Source: CAZRGV01 sp964599655 (GTDB lineage: Bacteria > Planctomycetota > Planctomycetia > Isosphaerales > Isosphaeraceae). From it: a stretch of DNA of 15,552 nucleotides. The position numbers and the translations under genes were made by a program. The stretch lies in contig CAZRGV010000139.1 of assembly GCA_964599655.1 (NCBI GenBank), forward strand, positions 1 through 15,552, written 5' to 3'. Under the pieces are notes generated by a model. The model did not search any database. It was not told the DNA's origin and saw nothing but the letters and a program-made list of their open reading frames with translations. Of the stretch, positions 6,407 through 12,247 are shown piece by piece. Each line of letters opens with the position of its first letter. Positions within the stretch are counted from its first letter, which is position 1.

Positions 6407-7431
6407 CGGACTCAGAATCGAAGCATGCCGGCCGCGCCGGTTTTACCCTGATCGAGCTCCTGGTCGTGATCGGGATCATCGGCATCCTGATCGCCCTCTT
6501 CTTGCCGGCCGTGCAATCGGCCCGCGAGGCCGCGCGTCGCGCCAAATGCCTCAGCAATCTCCACCAGATCGGAATCGCGCTGGGAAACTACCATGAAACC
6601 TATGGATGTTTCCCAAGGCCCGTGACCACGTCAAGTCAGCACACTGGGTACGGCGGCTTCTACTCGGTGCAGGTCCGCCTTCTGCCATACCTCGAGGGGG
6701 CGACACTCTACAGCGCCATCAACTTCGATGTCGGGACATGGCCCGCCAATCACCTCAGTGGGAGTCTCAAGCCCGCGATGCTGTCCGCGAATCAGTCGAA
6801 CACGACGATCATCAGCACAACGGTCGAGTTCTTCCTCTGCCCGAGTGACGGTGGCCCGTTCGAGCATGGGGGCAACAACTATCGAGGGAACACCGGCGTC
6901 GGCCCATTCGGGGCAACATCCGCCGAGTTTCCCGACAGCGGCAATGGAATTCTTCCGGAGATCGGGTTCGTAGGGGCCTCTGAGGTCCCCGACGGGCTGA
7001 GCCATACCGCGGCCTTCAGTGAGCGGCTACGGGGCTCGGGTCAGTCGAACCACCCGGTTCCCGAACGTGACCTGTATCCGCGTTTCCCCGGGCTCTTTGT
7101 TCGCACCGCCGACGACCTGATTCAGTCATGTCGGCTCGCGGCCCGACCGACGAATGTCAAGTCGGCCTTCTGCTTATCGGGCATGTCCTGGTTCTGGACC
7201 GGCCGCGATCAGACCCTGTACAACCACGCCCAGGTCCCCAACGGCATCGTCCCCGACTGCGCCGCGGGTGGTCTCTGGTCGGTCTCAGATATGGCCTCGG
7301 CCCGGAGCCACCATTTTGGGGGCGTCCACCTCTTGATGGCGGACGGTTCCTCGCGATTCGTGATGGAGACGATCAGCACCGCCGTCTGGCGCGCGTACGG
7401 TACCCGGAATGGTGGTGAGGCGGTCGACTAG
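6403..7431 (+). CDS. DUF1559 (SBP_bac_10) pseudopilin with type IV prepilin N-terminus
   Basis: A 342-residue protein. The N-terminus is MTDSESKHAGRAG then FTLIELLVVIGIIGILIAL. The prepilin peptidase (PilD/GspO-type) cut is expected between Gly13 and Phe14, with Glu18 as the +5 glutamate needed for assembly. The hydrophobic stalk helix spans about 15-35 and is followed by 'QSAREAARRAKCLSNLHQIGIAL', the hallmark of DUF1559. The C-terminal part has 'HHFGGVHLLMADGSSRFV', a version of the H-x9-DG motif typical of these proteins. Members are thought to sit in the envelope or form pseudopilus-like structures; planctomycete genomes carry many paralogs with mostly unknown roles. The start overlaps the previous stop by ATGA. 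The position next to a small exported Cys-rich protein and a peptidase suggests a role in presenting or exporting it, which is inference. Confidence 0.93.
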   Translation: MTDSESKHAGRAGFTLIELLVVIGIIGILIALFLPAVQSAREAARRAKCLSNLHQIGIALGNYHETYGCFPRPVTTSSQHTGYGGFYSVQVRLLPYLEGATLYSAINFDVGTWPANHLSGSLKPAMLSANQSNTTIISTTVEFFLCPSDGGPFEHGGNNYRGNTGVGPFGATSAEFPDSGNGILPEIGFVGASEVPDGLSHTAAFSERLRGSGQSNHPVPERDLYPRFPGLFVRTADDLIQSCRLAARPTNVKSAFCLSGMSWFWTGRDQTLYNHAQVPNGIVPDCAAGGLWSVSDMASARSHHFGGVHLLMADGSSRFVMETISTAVWRAYGTRNGGEAVD

Positions 7432-7497
7432 GAAACGTGAAGAGTCAAGCAACGGTAACTTGACAACGCTCACCCCCTGTCCTTGTCTCTCAACAAC

Positions 7498-7502
7498 GGA
7501 GG
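7498..7502 (+). promoter_or_regulatory. Ribosome binding site of the Cys-rich protein
   Basis: GGAGG sits 5 bases before the ATG at 7508. It decides this start over the upstream in-frame GTG near 7409, which would overlap the pseudopilin gene and spoil the signal peptide. Confidence 0.75.
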
Positions 7503-7507
7503 ATGCC

Positions 7508-7939
7508 ATGCGGATGACGACCTTGATCGCGACTTCGACCTTGACAACCGCTTTGGCGTTGCAGTTTCTCGGGCCGGGACGCCTGGACTCTCCAGGAACA
7601 GCTCTTTCTGAACAAGTGCTGAGCCAGATTCGAGGAGCATCGGACACCGTCGAAGCCTACGACGACGACTGCGCTTATTACAATATTCAGGTCTGGGAAG
7701 TGACCTGGTACGATTGCGCCGGCCAACCCGACAATACGACGAACTGCATCAAATGCGTTAACGGCGTGTTCAGGGATGGCATGTACGTACCTTCCAATGG
7801 GGGTTGGACGCCGAATGCGGCCTACTTTGATTGCTATACGCTGACCAAGATGGTTGGCAAGTGCATCGGCGGAGTGTGCCAGAACCAGAGCGAGCAAGGC
7901 AATTGCAATGGCTCATATAATTATTACTCTGTCCAATGA
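7508..7939 (+). CDS. Small Cys-rich exported protein with a double-glycine-like leader motif (candidate C39 substrate)
   Basis: A 143-residue protein not recognised as a known family. Residues 1-21 (MRMTTLIATSTLTTALALQFL) form a Sec-like hydrophobic segment with Arg2. Residues 33-44 read LSEQVLSQIRGA, matching the bacteriocin/GG leader consensus LSxxELxxIxGG at L, S, L, I and G, with Ala for the last Gly. Cutting after Ala44 would release a 99-residue mature part with eight Cys (55, 70, 80, 83, 109, 119, 124, 133), including CxxC at 80-83 and many Tyr/Asn/Gly. An even Cys number suggests four disulfides outside the cytoplasm. The gene is visibly less GC-rich than its neighbours. It lies 76 bp after the pseudopilin and two genes before a C39-like peptidase. 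It could instead be a surface or pilus-associated structural protein; any toxin, signal or adhesin role is unproven. Confidence 0.8.
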   Translation: MRMTTLIATSTLTTALALQFLGPGRLDSPGTALSEQVLSQIRGASDTVEAYDDDCAYYNIQVWEVTWYDCAGQPDNTTNCIKCVNGVFRDGMYVPSNGGWTPNAAYFDCYTLTKMVGKCIGGVCQNQSEQGNCNGSYNYYSVQ

Positions 7940-7984
7940 TTCCACGGTCGGGTAATCCGCGCTTCATGGAACGATCGGATGCCA

Positions 7985-8050
7985 CGGGTTCGTCGGTGGC
8001 CCTACGCGGGTCACTGCTCGCTTCGGAGCCTGGGCCCCCGGGCGAACCCG
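7985..8050. terminator. Stem-loop between the Cys-rich protein gene and the next gene (possible attenuator or terminator)
   Basis: CGGGTTCG at 7985-7992 and CGAACCCG at 8043-8050 are perfect reverse complements around a 50-base GC-rich centre, followed by the AT-rich run AGAAATTATTTA. It has no clean T-tract. It may partly end transcription of the first three genes, or may only be chance pairing in a GC-rich spacer. Confidence 0.3.
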
Positions 8051-8051
8051 C

Positions 8052-8104
8052 AGAAATTATTTAGACTTGTAGATTAATAAAAAGTTCATACATTTACGTA
8101 AATG
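8052..8104 (+). promoter_or_regulatory. AT-rich start region with a 14-bp perfect palindrome over the start codon
   Basis: Between 8052 and 8104 the sequence becomes strikingly AT-rich. CATTTACGTAAATG at 8091-8104 is a perfect palindrome whose last three bases are the ATG of the next gene. A possible -35/-10 pair is TTGTAG (8067-8072) and TACATT (8089-8094), spaced 16; it is weak and would give a nearly leaderless transcript. No Shine-Dalgarno is visible before the ATG. The palindrome could be an operator for a dimeric regulator. Confidence 0.4.
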
Positions 8105-9262
8105 CAATCATTCGCCATGGGATCAAAAATGCTACTCACACAAGCTCTCGGCGTAATCATGATACTGGCGGCTTTCTCGACCGCTCCAGGCGAGGACCCA
8201 GGCGACAATCCGCCAGCCGTCGCGGTCCACGCTCTCTACGCCGATTTCCGTGACCTCTCCCTGGTCTTCGAGGGGAACGTCCGGTTCGTCGGCGATGAGT
8301 CACTCCTCCGCGGCCGATCTCCGGACCTGTCGAACCGACAGTTCCAAGGCACCTACTACTTCCGGAATGACCACTCGTGCCTCCTCGATCTCTACACCAA
8401 GTCGAATGGTCCGAAGCCACTGCTTCGACGCTCGAAGTTCGCGCTGTTCCGCGAGTCTCTCGAAGAGGTCAACTACGTCCCCGACTCCAAGGCCCCGCCA
8501 AGCGTCGTCAAGACGCGGGGGGCTCTAGGAGCCCTCGACATGCCGGAGTCACCCCAGAGGATTCTTCAGTTCATCAACCTCCTGGGCCAGAGCGACCGCC
8601 CGTTTCCAAGCGAGAAATGGGAGACCATCGACGGGGTGAACTGCCTCGTCCTGTTTCTCGACCTGGCGCCAAAGGCACCCGCCGATCGGAAACCCACGTT
8701 TCGCTACTGGATTGATCTCAAGCGGGGTGGCCACCCGTTGAAAGTCGAGCATTATCAGGGCCCGGATCTCGTCGCCAGGGTCCACTCGATCCAGCTCGAA
8801 CAAGTCAAGACGGAACAAGGCGAGACGGTCTGGCTACCGTCCTCCGGAATCTACGAATCCTTCGGTTGGAACGGTACCTACCACGATCAGCCTGTCATCC
8901 GCGAGACCTACCACGTGGTGCGCGAGACCGCGAGGGTGAACCAGAAGCTCCCGGATCGCGTGTTCTCGCTCCGGTGGGATCCCGATGGTACGGCGCCTCG
9001 CGCCCTCAAGGAGCTTCAACGCGAGTTCGAAACGCTCGCCAGGCGCCCTCGTCCCCGTGAGCCCCGCATCGATGCCAAGGGGGTCCAGGAGGCCCTGGCA
9101 AAAAGCCTCGAGGAGGCCGATCGCCAGTCGAAGATGATCGAAGCTTCCTCCCCCGCGAGGGCCGGTTGGTGGACCGCCACCACGGCCATCCAGATCGCCG
9201 CCCTGACGGTCGGCGGCCTCCTCATCGTCCTGGCGATCGTGATGCGGAGGGGTACCTCGTGA
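8102..9262 (+). CDS. Exported LolA-like domain protein with C-terminal coiled coil and membrane anchor
   Basis: A 386-residue protein. A Sec-type signal or anchor lies at about 10-28 ('LLTQALGVIMILAAFSTA'). The middle region (about 40-300) has strand-rich motifs such as 'LSLVFEGNVRFVGDE', 'RYWIDLKRGGHPLKVEHYQG' and 'LPSSGIYESFGWNG', reminiscent of LolA/outer-membrane-lipoprotein-sorting-like proteins common in Planctomycetes. A charged helical stretch (about 305-348) follows, then a membrane helix at 362-381 and the basic end MRRGTS. With both ends in the membrane, the body should face the outside of the inner membrane. The start is uncertain: ATGs at 8102, 8117 and 8129 are possible and none has a good ribosome binding site. 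The stop overlaps the GTG of the C39-like gene (GTGA), so the two products are probably made together. A role as partner or chaperone for an exported substrate is inference. Confidence 0.7.
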   Translation: MQSFAMGSKMLLTQALGVIMILAAFSTAPGEDPGDNPPAVAVHALYADFRDLSLVFEGNVRFVGDESLLRGRSPDLSNRQFQGTYYFRNDHSCLLDLYTKSNGPKPLLRRSKFALFRESLEEVNYVPDSKAPPSVVKTRGALGALDMPESPQRILQFINLLGQSDRPFPSEKWETIDGVNCLVLFLDLAPKAPADRKPTFRYWIDLKRGGHPLKVEHYQGPDLVARVHSIQLEQVKTEQGETVWLPSSGIYESFGWNGTYHDQPVIRETYHVVRETARVNQKLPDRVFSLRWDPDGTAPRALKELQREFETLARRPRPREPRIDAKGVQEALAKSLEEADRQSKMIEASSPARAGWWTATTAIQIAALTVGGLLIVLAIVMRRGTS

Positions 9263-9855
9263 TCACTCCCGACCGCCGATGGCTGATCGGTCTTGTTTTC
9301 ACCGTCGGATTCGCAGGCGCATCCCCCTCCTGCGTCGCGGATCAAGCCGCCCAGTTCGATAACCCCCCGAGTTGCGGCGTGGTCGGGCTCTACGTCCTTT
9401 TCCATCTCGAAGGTCGAAACGTCGCGCTCTCGACCATCGCCAACGCGCTTCCCGCCGCGTCCGCGAACGGCGATTCGATGAGTGAACTCCGCGACGCCGC
9501 CCGATCCTTGGGCCTGACTTTAGTGGGACGGCAGCTTCCGAGCCGCGGCCCCCGGCCCGACCGGCCGCTCCTGGCCTTCCTGAAGCGAGGCCAACACGGA
9601 CATTACGTCGTCGTCCGTCCCCTCGGTCACACGGGAAAACGGGTTCAGGTTCTCGATGGACCGCGCAAACCAATGCTCCTCGATTTCTCAGACCTGTGCG
9701 GCTCCTCGGAGTGGACCGGCCTCGCCCTGGTCCCCAATGGCCCGAACTGGCCCGCGCGGGTCGCCTGGACGGTGGCCGGATGCTCCCTCGTGGCCCTGGC
9801 GGCACGTCGCCTCTCGCCCAGATTCCGCCGCCGCGAGCCAGCCATGGAGAACTGA
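9259..9855 (+). CDS. Stand-alone membrane C39-like (bacteriocin-leader-processing-type) cysteine peptidase
   Basis: A 198-residue protein starting at GTG 9259; GGAGGGG at 9246-9252 is 6 bases upstream, and the start overlaps the previous stop. The N-terminus has a hydrophobic signal or anchor (about 8-24). The catalytic core shows 'NPPSCGVVGLYVLFHLEGR' (Cys39), 'GDSMSELRDAARSLGL' (the conserved helix after the first lobe), 'GHYVVV' (His115) and 'VQVLDGPRKP' (Asp133), in the C39 order Cys-His-Asp. The oxyanion Gln usually lies six residues before the Cys; here the nearest is Gln32, seven before. 'LCGSSEWTGLALV' fits the domain end. A second hydrophobic stretch (165-182) near the C-terminus suggests a membrane anchor. 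Classic C39 domains are fused to ABC exporters and cut GG leaders during export; this one has no ABC part. The likely substrate is the leader-bearing protein at 7508-7939. It could instead be a catalytically weak C39-like protein. Confidence 0.75.
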   Translation: MITPDRRWLIGLVFTVGFAGASPSCVADQAAQFDNPPSCGVVGLYVLFHLEGRNVALSTIANALPAASANGDSMSELRDAARSLGLTLVGRQLPSRGPRPDRPLLAFLKRGQHGHYVVVRPLGHTGKRVQVLDGPRKPMLLDFSDLCGSSEWTGLALVPNGPNWPARVAWTVAGCSLVALAARRLSPRFRRREPAMEN

Positions 9856-10234
9856 GCCTCCGGCGACCCCCCGCAGGTCGCCGGGGCGAGGGAGCGCGAA
9901 CGTCGCGCGGGCTGGGTCTCGACCCAGTTCTCCCCCGATCGAATCGCACGGCAACGCCCAGGTTCACACGACGGCGGAGCCAGATCCAGCGCACGCCACT
10001 TCCCCAGAATCCCCAGTGTCTCTGAATTCTTTTTTTAGGCAAAATCCACAGAGTAGGTCATAATAGGGAACCGGCGCGGTTTCCGCGGACTTCGTCGTCC
10101 GAGGGCGCCGGGACCATCAGGGCGCGACATCGTCCGTCGAGCCGACAACCCGCGAGGGGCGTCCGTCTTCCGAAAGGGGGGCACCGCCCACCCTCCAAGA
10201 CCAAGAGGAGGCAAGGCTTCCGGGCGATTCGGTC
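9856..10234. other. Convergent intergenic region with an AT-rich patch
   Basis: This 379-bp gap lies between the convergent C39-like gene and dnaA. No gene is seen. At 10026-10064 there is a T7 run and AT-rich sequence, including a plus-strand promoter-like pair TAGGCA (10036-10041) and CATAAT (10059-10064) with a 17-base spacer, and AAATCCACA (10042-10050), two mismatches from a DnaA box. Downstream are small hairpins such as CGGAC/GTCCG around 10087-10102. A small RNA could start near 10071, but nothing identifies one. Confidence 0.4.
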
Positions 10235-11659
10235 TCAGGTGCCGAGGGAGCGCTCGAGGGCGGAGAGGATGTCGGAGATGGATTCGAAGCCGGCGAGGAG
10301 CTTGTTGCGCTGCTCGTCTCGGAGCCAGCCGACGACTTTCTTCTCGGCGGAGATGACGGTCGAGTGGTTGCGACCGCCGAAGAAGCGTCCGATCTCGCTG
10401 TAGGCGGCGCCGGTGTGTTTGCGGGCCAGGTACATGGCGAGCATTCGAGGGTGAGAGACGGCGCGGGCCCGGCTGTCGGAGCGGAGGGCCTCGGCGTCGA
10501 GTTGGAAGAGGCCGCAGACGGCCCGCTCGATGTCCTTGAGGGCGACGGCCTGGGCGGTGTGGCGGATCGTGTCGCGAAGGGCGGTGCGCGCCAGGTTCAG
10601 GTCGAGCCGCTTGCCGGTCAGGGTGGCGTGGGCGATCAGGCTGTGCAGGGCCCCTTCGAGCTCGCGGACGCTGGAGCGGAGGGGCTCGGCGACGTAGGAG
10701 AGCACGGCCTCGGGGACGTCGACGCCTCGGGCCAGGGCCTTGGCCTTGAGGATCGCGCGCCGGGTGGCCGGATCGGGGGCTTCGAGCTTCACGACCATGC
10801 CGCCGAGAAAACGCGTGGCGAGCTCGTCGGTGAGGCGAGGGATGAGCCTCGGGTGCTGGTCGGCGGCCAGGACGATCGGGGCGCCGGCGGCGATCAGGGC
10901 GTTGAAGGTGTGGAGGAACTCGTCCTGCGTGGCCCGCTTGGCGGCCAGGAAGTGGACGTCGTCGACGATTAGGGCGCCCGCGTTGCGATAACGGGCGCGA
11001 AACGCGGCCAGCGAGCCGGCGCGCATGGCGTCGAGGAAGCCGTTGGTGAACGACTCGGCCGTGAGGTGGACGACGTTGAGGCCGGGATGTCTCGCTCGCA
11101 AGGCGGCGCCGATGCCTTCAAGCAGGTGCGTTTTTCCCAGTCCGATGCTGCCGTGAATGACCAGGGGGTTGAACGAGGCGCCGGCCGAAAGGGCCATCTC
11201 GCCGGCCGCGGCATGCGCCAGGCGATTGCAAGGTCCGACGACGAAATCGTCGAGCCGCCGGGCGGGGCGCGTCTGGGCCCTCGGTCGATCGGGCGGGGGC
11301 AGGGGGGCCTTGGGAATCGTGATGGTCGTGGGGGGCGAGGCGGTCGGGCGCTCCTCGACCGATCGGGAGGGCTCGACGACGTCGCCGAGCGGGGGCTCGG
11401 CCTCGGCCTGAACCTTGAACGAGAGGGACAGGGGCCGGCCCGCGACGGCCTCGGCGGCCTCGATCAGGTTGCGGGCGTAGTGGCCTTGAATCCATTCGCG
11501 AAAGAAGCTGTTGGGCACGGCGACTTCGAGCGAGTCGCCATCGACGCCCAGCCGGACCCCCTCGCCGAACCAGAGGCCGAACTTCGACTCTCCGACCCGC
11601 TTGGCCACGGCCGCCCGCAACTGGTTTTCGATGGTCGACGACGTCGCTGCGCGTTGCAT
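10235..11659 (-). CDS. dnaA: Chromosomal replication initiator protein DnaA
   Basis: A 474-residue protein of usual DnaA length. Domain I (about 10-75, 'FGLWFGEGVRL', 'NSFFREWIQGHY') is the protein-interaction part. A Pro-rich linker (about 85-130) is domain II. The AAA+ domain III has Walker A GSIGLGKT (Lys176), Walker B LIVDDVHFL (Asp233-Asp234) and an arginine-finger region 'LTDELATRF'. Domain IV ends with the DnaA-box-binding signature 'SHPRMLAMYLARKHTG', then 'EIGRFFGGRNHSTVI', where Asn431 replaces the more usual Asp of GGRDHTTV. DnaA-ATP unwinds oriC and also regulates transcription. The start at 11659 is preceded by AAGGGG (minus strand, 11667-11672) 7 bases away; the frame stays open 27 codons further up, but that part lacks DnaA character. 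The gene is not next to dnaN or gyrB here; it is convergent with the C39-like gene and divergent from rhaB. Confidence 0.96.
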   Translation of the reverse strand: MQRAATSSTIENQLRAAVAKRVGESKFGLWFGEGVRLGVDGDSLEVAVPNSFFREWIQGHYARNLIEAAEAVAGRPLSLSFKVQAEAEPPLGDVVEPSRSVEERPTASPPTTITIPKAPLPPPDRPRAQTRPARRLDDFVVGPCNRLAHAAAGEMALSAGASFNPLVIHGSIGLGKTHLLEGIGAALRARHPGLNVVHLTAESFTNGFLDAMRAGSLAAFRARYRNAGALIVDDVHFLAAKRATQDEFLHTFNALIAAGAPIVLAADQHPRLIPRLTDELATRFLGGMVVKLEAPDPATRRAILKAKALARGVDVPEAVLSYVAEPLRSSVRELEGALHSLIAHATLTGKRLDLNLARTALRDTIRHTAQAVALKDIERAVCGLFQLDAEALRSDSRARAVSHPRMLAMYLARKHTGAAYSEIGRFFGGRNHSTVISAEKKVVGWLRDEQRNKLLAGFESISDILSALERSLGT

Positions 11660-11797
11660 GAACAGACCCCTTGGTTGCCCGAGGCAGCGCGAGGCCGCCC
11701 CGGCATTCTCGAACTCTCGTGTTGTCCGGCCGGGGTTCACGGATTCGATTCGAGAGGACGGCAGGCGTCGCGCGAACCCGCGAGGATCGGTCCCAAG

Positions 11798-11815
11798 GTG
11801 TCGTGTCGTGTCGTG
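11798..11815. repeat. GTGTC pentanucleotide repeat (3.6 copies) upstream of dnaA
   Basis: Three GTGTC units plus GTG run from 11798 to 11815. The tract would fall at or just after the predicted start of the dnaA transcript (minus strand), so length changes could affect initial transcription or leader structure rather than reading frame. Confidence 0.7.
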
Positions 11816-11825
11816 CTCCGGCCTT

Positions 11826-11856
11826 TTGATATGCGCTCTGGCTGGTGGGTTGTCAA
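11826..11856 (-). promoter_or_regulatory. Candidate dnaA promoter (perfect TTGACA -35)
   Basis: On the minus strand TTGACA occupies 11856-11851. A weak -10 follows: CATATC after 17 bases (11833-11828) or TATCAA after 19 bases (11831-11826). CTTTTGA (11823-11829) and TCAAAAG (11853-11859) form an inverted repeat bracketing the promoter, a possible operator. The transcript would have a leader of about 150-160 bases before the start at 11659. Confidence 0.45.
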
Positions 11857-12076
11857 AAGAGAACGGACGATTCGCAAGGCGCGTCGGGGCGCGGAGTTCC
11901 GTCTCTGGCGCGCCTCCCGATTCTGCCGGCCGGGGCCGGGTTCCAAGGCGTTCGCCTGGGCCCGTTGCCCGAAATGCGCCGAGTCGGGCGCCGGCGCGTC
12001 TCGTGGGAGTCCTTCAGCCAAAGACGGTTGGGGGGCCGGACGGCTCGGAATCCGGAAACGGGCGGCCTCCCGGCGG

Positions 12077-12105
12077 TTGTCGGAGCCGCGAAACCGTCCT
12101 ATGAT
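12077..12105 (+). promoter_or_regulatory. Candidate rhaB promoter
   Basis: TTGTCG (12077-12082) and TATGAT (12100-12105) are spaced by 17 bases, a good sigma-70-like pair (4/6 and 5/6). Transcription would begin near 12112, giving a leader of about 135 bases that contains the CCRAT repeat. Confidence 0.5.
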
Positions 12106-12164
12106 GGGCGGCCAGGGGTCGGGCCGGGGTCCTTGGCGGAATCCGGGCGCCGCGGCAAGATCAG

Positions 12165-12192
12165 CCAATCCAATCCGATCCGATCCGATCCG
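12165..12192. repeat. CCAAT/CCGAT pentanucleotide repeat (5 units plus 3 bases) in the rhaB leader
   Basis: Two CCAAT units (12165-12174) are followed by three CCGAT units (12175-12189) and CCG. It is the third five-base tandem tract of the window. It lies about 55 bases before the rhaB start and does not enter the coding frame. Confidence 0.75.
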
Positions 12193-12247
12193 CCGGGTCG
12201 ACGACCAAGCCAACGACGAGAATCAGGGCGGGAGGTCCCGACGCGCG

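Larger units (their letters stand above)
11860..12247. other. Spacer between divergent dnaA and rhaB
   Basis: No gene is supported in this GC-rich stretch. The long plus frame that continues upstream of rhaB to 11066 overlaps dnaA antisense and has no protein-like features there. The useful content is the rhaB promoter candidate and the CCRAT repeat listed separately. No cluster of DnaA boxes typical of oriC was seen. Confidence 0.5.

Noticed and set aside
7460..7488. Promoter directly before the Cys-rich protein gene, based on TTGACA at 7460-7465
   Set aside because: The expected -10 position (TTGTCT) is very poor; co-transcription with the pseudopilin is simpler.
10042..10050. Chromosomal origin next to dnaA
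   Set aside because: Only one weak DnaA-box-like site (two mismatches) was found, and no cluster of boxes or unwinding element occurs on either side of dnaA.
11066..12247. Upstream extension of the rhaB frame
   Set aside because: The rhamnulokinase fold begins at MSKTSDYLALDLG; the extension runs antisense through dnaA and contains no recognisable protein.
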